A stretch of 64,000 bases of DNA from an uncultured Pirellulaceae bacterium (GCA_937928215.1 CALFWL010000016.1:1-64000); one strand, 5' to 3'. Numbered from the stretch's first letter, positions 43,173 to 52,390 are shown. Numbers and translations are program-made. Notes: generated by a model from the sequence alone, not told the origin.

Positions 43173-44203
43173 ACGAACCTTCCGGATATCGTTTAATCGA
43201 ACCGTCGGACAATCCGCAGCGATGGGACGCCTACGTCGATGCTCATGACAAAGGTACGGTTTTTCACACCACGAAAATGCACCGCGTGTTTGAGCAAACG
43301 CCAAAAAACTCACCGTGGTCGCGAGCGGTTATTAACGACTCGGGCGAAATCGTCGCGATGGTTTGCGCGGTTCGTGTCGAGACGTTTGCCCGCATGGCAA
43401 AGCGATTTGCATCGCGTTCAATCTGGTACTGCGAACCTATCTGTGATGATTCGATCGCAGGAGCCAACGCATTGAGGCTACTGATTCAAGAACACGATCA
43501 GCAGATGCAAAGTCAGACTCTGTTCACGGAGATTCGTCCTCATTTTCGACGCGGTAATGAAAATGCCGTTCTGACGAAGCTTGACTACGAATACAAAGAC
43601 TACTTGAACTACGTCGTCGATCTGGAAAACGATACGGAAACACTTGAGAAAAATCTGAGCAAAAGTTGTCGCAAGCAAATCCGCAAGTGCAGGCAACGCG
43701 GCGTTAGCATTCAAGTTTTGAGCACTCACGATTCCATCGACAAAATGCATGAACTGGTCAAATATAGCTACTGTCGTTCAGGCATGCCTTTAGTCGATCG
43801 ACAGATTTTTCATCATGCTTTGGACGTTTTCGGCGGATCAGTGGTCGATGTCCGTTTGGCTTGGCTATCGAGGCGCGTTGTTGCTGCCGGAATATGTTTG
43901 CGGTTTAAACGTGTTGTCTACGCGTGGTTTGGTGGTTCTTATCGAATTACGGGCCTCACCCCGTTTGCGCTTTTGACATGGGACGAAATCGAATCCGGAC
44001 ATCGCGAAGGCTTCGAACGCTATGACTTTGGTGGTGCTGGTTGGCCAGGAAAGAAATACGGTCCGCGTCACTTCAAGGCAAGTTTTGGCGGTGAGCTAGT
44101 TCACTCTGGGCGTTACCGCAAAATCAACTCGCCGCTGAAGCTGAGAGCAGCCAAACTGGCGTTTGCTTCGATCAGGGCGGTCAAAACGGCGCTCCAGCGA
44201 TGA
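43169..44203 (+). CDS. FemAB-like acyltransferase, second of a tandem pair
   Basis: 344 residues, a clear paralogue of the preceding gene. GTVFHTTKMHRVFEQTPKN and RYDFGGAGWPGKKYGPRHFKASFGGELV match it closely. It is shorter by about 26 residues, mostly at the N-terminus. The starts overlap as ATGA, so they are translated together. A pair would suit a heterodimer or two successive transfers. No aminoacyl-tRNA synthetase or ligase sits next to it except the ATP-grasp protein two genes on. Confidence 0.85.
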   Translation: MNEPSGYRLIEPSDNPQRWDAYVDAHDKGTVFHTTKMHRVFEQTPKNSPWSRAVINDSGEIVAMVCAVRVETFARMAKRFASRSIWYCEPICDDSIAGANALRLLIQEHDQQMQSQTLFTEIRPHFRRGNENAVLTKLDYEYKDYLNYVVDLENDTETLEKNLSKSCRKQIRKCRQRGVSIQVLSTHDSIDKMHELVKYSYCRSGMPLVDRQIFHHALDVFGGSVVDVRLAWLSRRVVAAGICLRFKRVVYAWFGGSYRITGLTPFALLTWDEIESGHREGFERYDFGGAGWPGKKYGPRHFKASFGGELVHSGRYRKINSPLKLRAAKLAFASIRAVKTALQR

Positions 44204-44242
44204 TCGGAATCACGCTTGAAATCCACCAGCAGCTTTGAACTC

Positions 44243-45583
44243 ATGGCGGCACCTAAACGTAAAGTCTCAATGACGAAATCCAACAAATATCGAATCTTGA
44301 TGATTCTGGAAAATGAAGGTTATCCAGAGGATTCTCGTGTACTTTTGGAAGCCATCGCGCTTCGTGAAGCAGGGCACCAAGTCACTGTGATCTGCCCCAC
44401 TTCCAAAACTTTCCGTCGCAAGTTTGAGGTGATCGACAACGTCCGGGTTTATCGCTACCCCGCTCCGTTGGAGTTCGACGGCGTGCTTGGGTATGCGTGG
44501 GAGTTTGGATACAGCTTCCTGATGGCGTGGTTTATCTCGTTTTATATTTTGGTGCGGTTCGGGTTCGATGCAATTCATATCCACATGCCGCCCGATTTGA
44601 ATGGGTTCCTCGGTGTCTTCTATCGGTTGCTGGGCAAGAAGTTTGTGATGGATCACCACGACCTGTCGCCAGAGTTGTTTTCAGCACAGGGGAAAACAAG
44701 CGGCATGCTCAAAAAACTGCTGTACTTTTTTGAAAAAACGTCCTGCCGCTGGGCTCACCGTTTGATCGCGACCAACGAATCTCAACGCGATGTCCAGATC
44801 AATCGTTGTGGAGCCTTGGCTGATCATTGCTTTATTGTTCGCAATGGTCCCGCTCAATTTTTCATGGAATCTCACTCGCCATTCGAATACGAGAATTCAA
44901 CCGGACGAAAAATCATCGGTTACGTCGGAATCATGGGTACTCAGGATGGCGTCGATGTCTTGATCCACGCCTTCGACTGTCTAAAAAACAAACTTGGACG
45001 GGACGATTTCTTGGGTGTGTTGATTGGTAACGGCCCTTCGGTCGAAGACTTAAAGCAACTGACCATTGATCTGGGTCTGACAGACAATGTGATTTTCACC
45101 GGCTTGGTCCCCTTTGCCGATGTGCCGAAGTACGTGGCCGGATTTGATATTTGCACGACTCCCGATCCAGTCAACGCCTACAACAGCAGCTGCACAACGA
45201 TCAAGACAATGGAATACATGGCGCTTTCCAAGCCAACAATTTCCTTTCGGACAGTCGAAAACCAAAAGACCGCTGGCCAATCGGCAATCTACGTCGATTC
45301 CGATTGCGACCCGACGCTGTTCGCCAAAGCAATCAAGCAACTTATGGATGCCCCTGACCAGTGCCGACGGCTTGGTGATTTTGGGCGTCAACGGATCGAG
45401 TCAGGCTTGGCGTGGGATCACCAAAAAATGGAACTCGTTCGGCTCTATCAGAGCTTTGGTTCTCCGGGCACGCTGCCCTCGGTCGACGTTTCTGATTCGG
45501 TACTTGGCAAGTTATCAAGAAGCAAAACTGATAAGACGTCGATGTCAAACAATGAAAGCTCAGAGACGGTGACCAGCCAATGA
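44243..45583 (+). CDS. Glycosyltransferase family 4
   Basis: 446 residues, GT-B fold, with HMPPDLNGFLGVFYRLLGKKFVMDHHDLSPELFS in the N-domain and CTTPDPVNAYNSSCTTIKTMEYMALSKPTISF near the C-terminal donor site. The canonical Glu of E-x7-E is in the EYMAL segment. The start is uncertain: ATG codons at 44243 and 44270 are possible, and the open frame begins with TTG at 44216; no Shine-Dalgarno sequence favours one. It overlaps the ATP-grasp gene by 4 bp (ATGA), which couples the two. Confidence 0.86.
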   Translation: MAAPKRKVSMTKSNKYRILMILENEGYPEDSRVLLEAIALREAGHQVTVICPTSKTFRRKFEVIDNVRVYRYPAPLEFDGVLGYAWEFGYSFLMAWFISFYILVRFGFDAIHIHMPPDLNGFLGVFYRLLGKKFVMDHHDLSPELFSAQGKTSGMLKKLLYFFEKTSCRWAHRLIATNESQRDVQINRCGALADHCFIVRNGPAQFFMESHSPFEYENSTGRKIIGYVGIMGTQDGVDVLIHAFDCLKNKLGRDDFLGVLIGNGPSVEDLKQLTIDLGLTDNVIFTGLVPFADVPKYVAGFDICTTPDPVNAYNSSCTTIKTMEYMALSKPTISFRTVENQKTAGQSAIYVDSDCDPTLFAKAIKQLMDAPDQCRRLGDFGRQRIESGLAWDHQKMELVRLYQSFGSPGTLPSVDVSDSVLGKLSRSKTDKTSMSNNESSETVTSQ

Positions 45584-46761
45584 CTACCCCCAATTCAACC
45601 ATCGGCGCGGTCGTCATCGGCGCGGATTTCCAGTCGCTAGGAGTGGTCCGCAGTCTTGTGTCGGAAGGCATTCCCGTATTTCTGGTCGAACATGAACGGG
45701 GCATCGCTCGCCGTTCACGGCATGTGCAACGGAGGGCGTCGCGGTTCGAGTTTCTGAAAGACGACGCAAAGACCGTTGAATGGCTCTTGGAGCTGGCAAG
45801 AAAAGAAGGCCTTGAAGGCTGGACGTTGTTTCCGAATGACGATGAGATCGTCAAGTTCCTTGCAGAACATCGCGAACCGTTATCGACCGTTTTTCGATGT
45901 CCACTCCCCGCGTGGGAAATCACCAAAAACATCTACTACAAGCAGCACACGTATCAGAAGGCTCGTAAAATTGGCCTGTCGATGCCTGGCTTTTATGAAG
46001 GTGGTTCCGCTGATGAAATCCTCGCCCAGTCTCCCTTGTTTCCGTTGGTGTTGAAGCCGACGTGCAAGAAGGACTACTATCCGGCGACACACAAAAAGGC
46101 GATCCGAGTTAACGACGAAGCCGAGTTTCGATCTGAGTTCGCAACGATGGCTTCGATTATTCCCCCGGGGATGATCGTGGTACAGGAATTGATTCCGGGC
46201 GGAACCGATGTGCTGTTCTCAGTCGCGACGGTTTTTGATGGCGAGGATCATTTGGTGGCGATGTGTGCTAACCGACTGCGACAACATCCAATGGACTTCG
46301 GGCACGCGACGACTTACGCGGTGTCGGTTGATCGGCCAGAGATGCTACAATTGGCAAAACAGTTACTCAAGGCAATCGGATATTCCGGAATCGCAGAAGT
46401 CGAATTCATGTACGACACGCGAGACGAAAAGTACAAGCTGATCGAAATTAATGCTCGACCTTGGGGTTGGAATACCTTGGCGAAAGCTGCTGGCGTCAAC
46501 ACGCCCGCCACGCTTCATCGCTTCCTTTGTGGATTGCCGGTTGAGAAACAAAACCCAAAAATCGGCGTCAAGTGGATTCGTTTGCTGACGGATTGCCCGA
46601 CGGTTTTGACGGAAGTTTTGAAAGGTCGCATGAGCCCGATCTCGTATCTAAAAACGTTGACAGGCCAGAAAGAGTTCGCCGTCTTTTCGTTTAGAGATCC
46701 GTTGCCATTCATCTACGAAGCATTAATGGCTCCGTACTTGTGGTGGAAAAAGGGTTTCTAA
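45580..46761 (+). CDS. ATP-grasp carboxylate-amine ligase-like protein
   Basis: 393 residues. The N-terminal Rossmann-like part begins AVVIGADFQSLGVVRSL. The ATP-grasp core has FPLVLKPTCKKDYYPATH, VVQELIPGGTDVLFSVATVFDGE and the metal site EVEFMYD ... KLIEINARPWGWNTLAKAAG. These enzymes form amide bonds between a carboxylate and an amine through an acyl phosphate. Together with the FemAB and AsnB genes it could attach an amino acid to the glycan or make an activated building block. The substrate is not predictable. Confidence 0.85.
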   Translation: MTTPNSTIGAVVIGADFQSLGVVRSLVSEGIPVFLVEHERGIARRSRHVQRRASRFEFLKDDAKTVEWLLELARKEGLEGWTLFPNDDEIVKFLAEHREPLSTVFRCPLPAWEITKNIYYKQHTYQKARKIGLSMPGFYEGGSADEILAQSPLFPLVLKPTCKKDYYPATHKKAIRVNDEAEFRSEFATMASIIPPGMIVVQELIPGGTDVLFSVATVFDGEDHLVAMCANRLRQHPMDFGHATTYAVSVDRPEMLQLAKQLLKAIGYSGIAEVEFMYDTRDEKYKLIEINARPWGWNTLAKAAGVNTPATLHRFLCGLPVEKQNPKIGVKWIRLLTDCPTVLTEVLKGRMSPISYLKTLTGQKEFAVFSFRDPLPFIYEALMAPYLWWKKGF

Positions 46762-46894
46762 AACGAAAGCTGGGCGATTGCTCTTTCGCACGCCCAAACC
46801 ACGGAACAAGCCGACGATCGGTTTGACTAAAAATCAAAACTTCGGATCTCAAAGATCACAGCTCAACCCAAATTAGCTCATTAACAACCAGGAA

Positions 46895-47740
46895 ATGACA
46901 ATCGTGTTGGAATACCTCTCAGAACTTGTATTTTGCTTACTCAGTTTAGCTTCTGTCTGGATGGTCGGTCGCAAATGGGAAATGAGTATTCGCCAATATG
47001 GCGTGTGGTCGATTATCGCAACACTGCTTGGCTTGGGAGTTGTTCTCGCATGTAAAAACTGGCTGCCGGCGTTGCCGTGGATCATCTACACGGGCGTTGG
47101 ATTGGGATTCGTCTGTGCGATCTCGGCTGGAATCATCGCTTACTTTTTCTTCCGTGATCCGGAACGGGTTTCACCAACGGATGAGAACTTGCTGATCTCG
47201 CCCGCGGACGGACGAATCGTCTACATCAAAAAAATCTCTAACGGAGAATTCCCGTTCGCATTAAAGAAGGGGAACACGATTCCACTTGAGAACTTTTCAA
47301 AGATCAATTTGATTCCGACCGAAGGCTGGCAAATCGGCATCGCGATGAATTTCCTCGACGTTCACGTGAACCGCAGCCCGATCAAGGGAAAGGTCACCAT
47401 GGTCGAACGAATTCCGGGCGAGTTCAAATCGCTCAAGCACATCAAGTCGCTGCTTGAGAATGAGCGAATGTTATTGGTGCTGGAAGGCGAGAAGATCCGC
47501 GTGGGCATGGTTCAGATCGCCTCGCGTCTGGTGCGTAGAATCGTTCCATACGTGAAACCCGAAGAGATGGTGGAAACTGGAAAAAGAGTCGGCATGATTC
47601 GCTTTGGTTCGCAAGTCGATCTCTTGATCCCCACCGTTGATGGCCTCGAGTTGCTGGTCAACGAGAAAGACGAAGTCATCGCCGGCGAGTCAATTCTTGG
47701 ACGTTTTGATTTTGACAAAATTGAAAAAACCAAAGGTTGA
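46895..47740 (+). CDS. Phosphatidylserine decarboxylase-like protein with N-terminal membrane helices
   Basis: 281 residues. Two or three N-terminal membrane segments (about 8-25, 38-55 and 62-85), then a PSD domain: FFRDPERVSP (85-94), ISPADGRIVYI (101-111), MNFLDVHVNRSP with His157, and the autocleavage site RFGSQVDLLIP (Gly238-Ser239) that would generate the pyruvoyl cofactor. The GS form is that of the short, non-E. coli-type enzymes. It may make phosphatidylethanolamine for lipids or a phosphoethanolamine donor. An ATG sits at 46895, but AGGAA 9 bases before a GTG at 46904 suggests translation may begin there. A 133-bp gap precedes it. Confidence 0.83.
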   Translation: MTIVLEYLSELVFCLLSLASVWMVGRKWEMSIRQYGVWSIIATLLGLGVVLACKNWLPALPWIIYTGVGLGFVCAISAGIIAYFFFRDPERVSPTDENLLISPADGRIVYIKKISNGEFPFALKKGNTIPLENFSKINLIPTEGWQIGIAMNFLDVHVNRSPIKGKVTMVERIPGEFKSLKHIKSLLENERMLLVLEGEKIRVGMVQIASRLVRRIVPYVKPEEMVETGKRVGMIRFGSQVDLLIPTVDGLELLVNEKDEVIAGESILGRFDFDKIEKTKG

Positions 47741-47751
47741 GCGAACGTGCA

Positions 47752-48894
47752 ATGAATAACTCATTTGATTCAGAAACTGATTTGCAGTTCGCGTTCGGCG
47801 GACAAGCTCAACAGGTATTGGAGCGGCATTTTCTGGATGACGCAGCCAGTGCGAAATTGTCGGCAAAATTCCGACTTTACTATTTGCTGCGGCCCATCAT
47901 TCCGATATGGCTGCGCCAAAAATTGCAAAAATCACGCGGCTCATCGATGACCGATGTCCCGTCTGATTGGTACGTCCCCAATGCGTTCATTGATGACTTT
48001 GTCGAGGCATTGCGTTCTGACTGCCAGCAGAACTCTGATGCGACCATCCTTCACCCCTGGCCTAAACCACATCAGATGTGTGTTTCGCTAACACATGATG
48101 TTGAAACGCGTGAGGGCGTGTTGCTGGTTGATCGACTTGCGAAACTGGAAGAGTCGTATGGATTTCGTTCCTGCTGGAATTTCATCCCATACAAATACAA
48201 AATCGAATCTGAGTTGATTGAGGACTTGAAAGCACGAGGTCACGAGGTTGGAGTTCACGGCTACAACCACGATGGACGTTTGTTTTCTTCGCGGCGAGTT
48301 TTTGAGAAACGCCGAACGCCAATCATGGACGCGATCAAAAAGTTTGACGCCGTTGGATTTCGCGCGCCGATGGTGCATCGTAACCTCGAGTGGATTTTGA
48401 CATTGAAGTCGGATTATGACGCCAGTTGCTTTGACGTTGATCCTTATCAAGCCATGTCTGGGGGCGTCGGTAGTATCTGGCCGTTCATGAAACAGAACAT
48501 GGTCGAACTGCCGTACACGCTGCCTCAAGACCACACGCTATTCATCGCGCTGGCGCAAAATGACATCTCCGCATGGACTCAAAAATTGAAATTTCTGCGC
48601 CGATGGTGTGGAATGGGAATGCTGGTGACGCATCCTGATTATTTGGACACGGAAGAGCGATTCGATTTGTATCGCCAATTCCTAGAACATTTACAGGAGC
48701 AATCCGATGTTTGGTTTGCGTTGCCCAAAGAAATATCTGCGTGGTGGCGTAGGCGTAACGATTCGACAATCGGTAATAATCTGGATGTGAGTGGGCCAGT
48801 TGGCGACCAAGGACAACTTTTGAAGCTCAACGAGCTTCTTCACGGACCATGCCAACACGATACGGTCACTGTTGCTGGCGGTGCAACACGTTGA
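47752..48894 (+). CDS. Polysaccharide deacetylase (CE4/NodB fold)
   Basis: 380 residues. The metal triad is visible: Asp116 in LTHDVET and His169 and His173 in GVHGYNHDG, the CE4 pattern with THDVE as the first motif. A later RAPMVHR segment corresponds to the R-x-P motif. It would remove acetyl groups from N-acetyl sugars in the glycan. There is no signal peptide or membrane helix, unlike secreted CE4 enzymes, so it may act on lipid-linked or cytoplasmic intermediates. I start at ATG 47752; the open frame also allows TTG at 47737 overlapping the preceding stop. Confidence 0.87.
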   Translation: MNNSFDSETDLQFAFGGQAQQVLERHFLDDAASAKLSAKFRLYYLLRPIIPIWLRQKLQKSRGSSMTDVPSDWYVPNAFIDDFVEALRSDCQQNSDATILHPWPKPHQMCVSLTHDVETREGVLLVDRLAKLEESYGFRSCWNFIPYKYKIESELIEDLKARGHEVGVHGYNHDGRLFSSRRVFEKRRTPIMDAIKKFDAVGFRAPMVHRNLEWILTLKSDYDASCFDVDPYQAMSGGVGSIWPFMKQNMVELPYTLPQDHTLFIALAQNDISAWTQKLKFLRRWCGMGMLVTHPDYLDTEERFDLYRQFLEHLQEQSDVWFALPKEISAWWRRRNDSTIGNNLDVSGPVGDQGQLLKLNELLHGPCQHDTVTVAGGATR

Positions 48895-49000
48895 TGTTTC
48901 AAGCAGGCTGAATCATCGACACGATCGTATTGTGATGTTGATCGGCAATTGAAAATCTGAAACCTGCTGTTTCTGTATCCCTGACTTTGAATTCGCAACC

Positions 49001-50002
49001 ATGAGCCGATCGATTGACAATTCGCGTTCGGTACTCGTTACAGGCGCTGCTGGGTTTGTCGGTTCCTGCGTCGTCAGGCAATTGCTCACACTCGGATTTC
49101 ACGTTGTTGGCATCGACAACCTGAACGATTATTACTCCCCCAATTTGAAACTGGATCGGTTAGTCGAGTTTGAAAGGAGTCCAAGTTTTACGTTTGAGAA
49201 ACTTGACATTGAAGATCGTGTTGCCTTGGCCAAACTGTTCGAAGAACACTCGTTCGGAGCCGTTGTGAATCTCGCAGCACGGGCGGGAGTTAGAGCAAGC
49301 ATTGAGAACCCGCATGCCTACTTTACGACCAATACAATCGGCACGCTGAATTTGCTGGAACTAATGCGAACTCACGCGGTTTCGAAAATTGTACAGGCTT
49401 CGACATCGTCTTTGTACGCCGGCCAACCAATGCCATTTGTTGAAACGATGCCGGTGAATCAGCCGATCTCACCCTACGCTGCATCCCAACAAGCGGCGGA
49501 GGTTCTTGGCTATACGTACCACAAGCTGTTCGAGATTGACGTGTCTGTCGTCCGCTATTTCACAGTATATGGTCCGAGTGGACGACCGGACATGTCGCCT
49601 TACCGATTCTTTAACTGGATCCATGAGGGCAAACCGATTCAGCTATATGGCAATGGAAAACAGGAGCGAGATTTCACGTTTGTTGACTGCGTTGCTCGCG
49701 GAACGATCGCGGCATTGAAGCCTGTCGGCTACGAGATTTTTAACATTGGGAGTAACTCACCCACTTCGGTCTTACAGATGATCGAGATGATGGAATCGCT
49801 GGTCGGAAAAAAGGCCGTCATTGATTTCCTGCCAGCTCATCCTACCGACATGGCAGCAACTTGGGCCAACACGGAGAAAACAGAGCGGATGCTGGGTTGG
49901 CAAGCGGAAGTCGATTTCGCCGAAGGCTTGCGAAGAACGTGGGAGTGGCATCGCTCTTATTTTGCGAATAAGACGACGGCAAAGCAGGACGAGTCAACGT
50001 GA
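49001..50002 (+). CDS. NAD-dependent nucleotide-sugar epimerase, UDP-glucuronate 4-epimerase-like, with altered YxxxK
   Basis: 333 residues, extended SDR fold. Glycine motif GAAGFVG (15-21), the sugar-nucleotide epimerase pattern GIDNLNDYY, and RDFTFVDC near 225. The catalytic motif reads SPYAASQQAAEVLGY: Tyr159 is kept but the YxxxK lysine is Gln163 (codon CAA). Gln is very unusual there. Either the enzyme is inactive, or another Lys substitutes. It overlaps the next gene by 4 bp (GTGA). Its normal role would be to make UDP-galacturonate. Confidence 0.88.
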   Translation: MSRSIDNSRSVLVTGAAGFVGSCVVRQLLTLGFHVVGIDNLNDYYSPNLKLDRLVEFERSPSFTFEKLDIEDRVALAKLFEEHSFGAVVNLAARAGVRASIENPHAYFTTNTIGTLNLLELMRTHAVSKIVQASTSSLYAGQPMPFVETMPVNQPISPYAASQQAAEVLGYTYHKLFEIDVSVVRYFTVYGPSGRPDMSPYRFFNWIHEGKPIQLYGNGKQERDFTFVDCVARGTIAALKPVGYEIFNIGSNSPTSVLQMIEMMESLVGKKAVIDFLPAHPTDMAATWANTEKTERMLGWQAEVDFAEGLRRTWEWHRSYFANKTTAKQDEST

Positions 50003-51423
50003 TCTTCAATAGCTTCCCTTTCTTGATCTTCTTCGCCGTTTTTCTGGTTGCGTATTGGAATCTGGCGGGACGGCAGCGTCTGTTGCTCTGTTTAGTGGGC
50101 AGCTATTTTTTCTACGGCTGGTGGAATTGGTACTTGCTGTCTCTGATCGTGTTTTCGACCGTGGTCGACTTCCTGGTTGGCTTGAGTCTTAGTCAAACCG
50201 ATACTGAGCCCCGACGACGACTGCTTTTGATCGTCAGCCTTGCTTGCAATCTTGGCGTGCTCGGATTTTTCAAATACTGCAATTTCTTTGCTGAAAGCCT
50301 GAATGGACTGGCGAGTCAGTTTGGCTGGGCACTCGATTGGCCTACGCTGAATATTGTGCTGCCGGTCGGAATCTCGTTCTATACCTTCCAATCGCTTAGC
50401 TACACGATCGATGTGTATCGGCGAAAGATTCCTCACGAACCCGACTTCGTTCGCTTTTCCACGTTCGTCGCATTTTTTCCACAGCTAGTCGCAGGCCCGA
50501 TTGTCCGAGCATCAGAATTCATTCCACAACTTCAGTCAGACCGAGAGTATCGGTGGAGCGATACGGTAGATGGCTTCGGGCAAACATTGCTGGGATTTTT
50601 CAAGAAAGTTGTCATTGCCGATACGATCGCAATTGTGGTCGATCCAATGTACGACCAGCCTGAAGGCTATGGTTGTTTGAACGTGATCCTCTTGTCGGCG
50701 TTGTTCGCGATTCAGATCTATTGCGACTTCTCTGGCTACTCCGATATCGCAATCGGCACAGCAAGAATGCTGGGATTCCGACTACCGAAAAACTTTGACA
50801 GACCATTTTTCGCGGCTTCGATCACGGACTTCTGGCGTCGTTGGCACATAACTCTCTCAACTTGGTTGCGGGACTATGTTTACATTCCACTGGGCGGCAA
50901 TCGAGGTACGCGACTCGCGACCTCCCGCAATTTATTTTTAACCATGTTGATAGGCGGATTGTGGCATGGCGCCGCATGGACGTACGTTGTCTGGGGAGCA
51001 TTTTTTGGAATCCTGTTAGTTGTCGAGCGAGAAATCATTCGACGAAATCTAATTGAGATCAAATCGTCAGCGATTCAGAGTCTTATTCAACTTGTGAAAC
51101 CATTCTTGGTTTTTGCAATTTTCGCTTTCTCGATGATTATCTTCCGCAGTGATAATTTTGGCCAAGCAATGACTGTTTTGAGTAGGATTGCATCTCTGGA
51201 AGGACTGTCCGCCTCGGCATTGCACAACAGAATTCCCTTGATCAAGGCCATGGCCTTAGCCTCCGTCCTGATGTCGTGTGAATTGCTGTGGCAGTTTGGA
51301 TTTGTCCAACGATTGTTCGTGAAAGCATCTGTCCTCCGACCAATCGTCTACGCATGTTTGATTTGGAGCATTGCGTTGTTCGGCACGTTCGAAGGAAACG
51401 CGTTCGTTTACTTTCAGTTCTAG
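49999..51423 (+). CDS. MBOAT family O-acyltransferase (AlgI-like)
   Basis: 474 residues, about eleven membrane helices. The MBOAT core: VGISFYTFQSLSYTIDVYR (124-141), FFPQLVAGPIVRA (159-171), CDFSGYSDIAIG (242-253), FWRRWHITLSTWLRDYVYIPLGG (278-300), and the catalytic His323 in GGLWHGAAWTYVVWG. It moves acyl groups (usually acetyl) from the cytoplasm to the outside. GTG start at 49999 overlapping the epimerase stop. Followed by an SGNH-domain partner, as in AlgI/AlgJ/AlgX and related EPS acetylation systems. Confidence 0.92.
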   Translation: MIFNSFPFLIFFAVFLVAYWNLAGRQRLLLCLVGSYFFYGWWNWYLLSLIVFSTVVDFLVGLSLSQTDTEPRRRLLLIVSLACNLGVLGFFKYCNFFAESLNGLASQFGWALDWPTLNIVLPVGISFYTFQSLSYTIDVYRRKIPHEPDFVRFSTFVAFFPQLVAGPIVRASEFIPQLQSDREYRWSDTVDGFGQTLLGFFKKVVIADTIAIVVDPMYDQPEGYGCLNVILLSALFAIQIYCDFSGYSDIAIGTARMLGFRLPKNFDRPFFAASITDFWRRWHITLSTWLRDYVYIPLGGNRGTRLATSRNLFLTMLIGGLWHGAAWTYVVWGAFFGILLVVEREIIRRNLIEIKSSAIQSLIQLVKPFLVFAIFAFSMIIFRSDNFGQAMTVLSRIASLEGLSASALHNRIPLIKAMALASVLMSCELLWQFGFVQRLFVKASVLRPIVYACLIWSIALFGTFEGNAFVYFQF

Positions 51424-51463
51424 ATCACATCGTCACACTGAACATTTCTGACTAGAAGTCCTC

Positions 51464-52390
51464 ATGAGTTCTCGCAACCTGTTGAAAATCCTGCTCTTCG
51501 TAGTGATCGTCTTTGTTGGCGATCGCCTTGGGGGGGAATTGATGCAGCGAATATTTATGAAATCAGGATTTCGATACTCGATGCTATATCGTGGCGAACT
51601 GGAGGCAGACATCGCCGTCTTGGGAAATTCACGCGGACTGCACATGTACCACCCGCCAGCCATGGAGGTCGTGACCGGTCAAGAAGTAGTTAACTTGGCT
51701 TTTAATGGGTTGCCCACTCAAGCCATGCCCGTCATCTGGGCCGACTATTTAAAACATCATAACGCACCGAAATTGCTCGTCCTTGAAATCAGTTGCATTG
51801 GCGTGGCAGGCGCGCCGGGTTCCATCGAGCAACTTTCGGTTCTGATTGACCAAAACTCAAACTTTTTGGAATTGATCCAAGATCGGAACGTCAGAGTGGG
51901 TTGCGCAGCGAAACTGAGCCGTCTTTTTCGGTACAATGGTTCGCTCATGTGGCGTAGCCTGTTACTTAAAAATAGCGACCAATCTTGGATTATGGATTCA
52001 CAGCTAAATGAAGCGATGCTGGAACAACTGGTTGAATCGAGCACAACCGAAATGTTGCGTTCAAAAGAAAACATTGATGCGATTCGCCAAGTAATAGAGA
52101 CTGCAAGTCAACACGGTGTTCAGGTAAAACTCGTTCTAGCACCATACCATCCACGATTTTACGAACGTCTTACCCAACCGAGAGTTGACGCGTGGCGGGA
52201 CTGGGTAGAAAAAGAAGTTGACTTCCCAGTTGATGATCATTCGCAACGAATGACGGATCCTAGGTTGTTTGCCGACCATTTGCATTTGAACAAGCAAGGT
52301 GCCAAGCAGTTAGCGGAGTCACTTAAGAGTCTAGACTTTTTTGATACTCGCAAATCAAACTCGACAGTAGAATCTGCGCGTAAATTCTGA
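51464..52390 (+). CDS. Membrane-anchored SGNH-hydrolase-like protein, partner of the MBOAT
   Basis: 308 residues. One N-terminal membrane segment (about 8-23), then an SGNH-like domain in the periplasm. The nucleophile serine is Ser56 in GNSRG and the acid-base pair is Asp271 and His274 in DHLHLNKQGAK. These match the AlgJ/AlgX/DltD-like group that accepts the acyl group from the MBOAT and transfers it to polysaccharide. It lies 40 bp after the MBOAT gene and is the last gene of the locus. Confidence 0.85.
   Translation: MSSRNLLKILLFVVIVFVGDRLGGELMQRIFMKSGFRYSMLYRGELEADIAVLGNSRGLHMYHPPAMEVVTGQEVVNLAFNGLPTQAMPVIWADYLKHHNAPKLLVLEISCIGVAGAPGSIEQLSVLIDQNSNFLELIQDRNVRVGCAAKLSRLFRYNGSLMWRSLLLKNSDQSWIMDSQLNEAMLEQLVESSTTEMLRSKENIDAIRQVIETASQHGVQVKLVLAPYHPRFYERLTQPRVDAWRDWVEKEVDFPVDDHSQRMTDPRLFADHLHLNKQGAKQLAESLKSLDFFDTRKSNSTVESARKF

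Noticed and set aside
46773-46798. Weak inverted repeat TGGGCG/CGCCCA before the PS decarboxylase-like gene
   Set aside because: Six-bp stem with a loop of 14 bases and no T-run; too weak to call a terminator.
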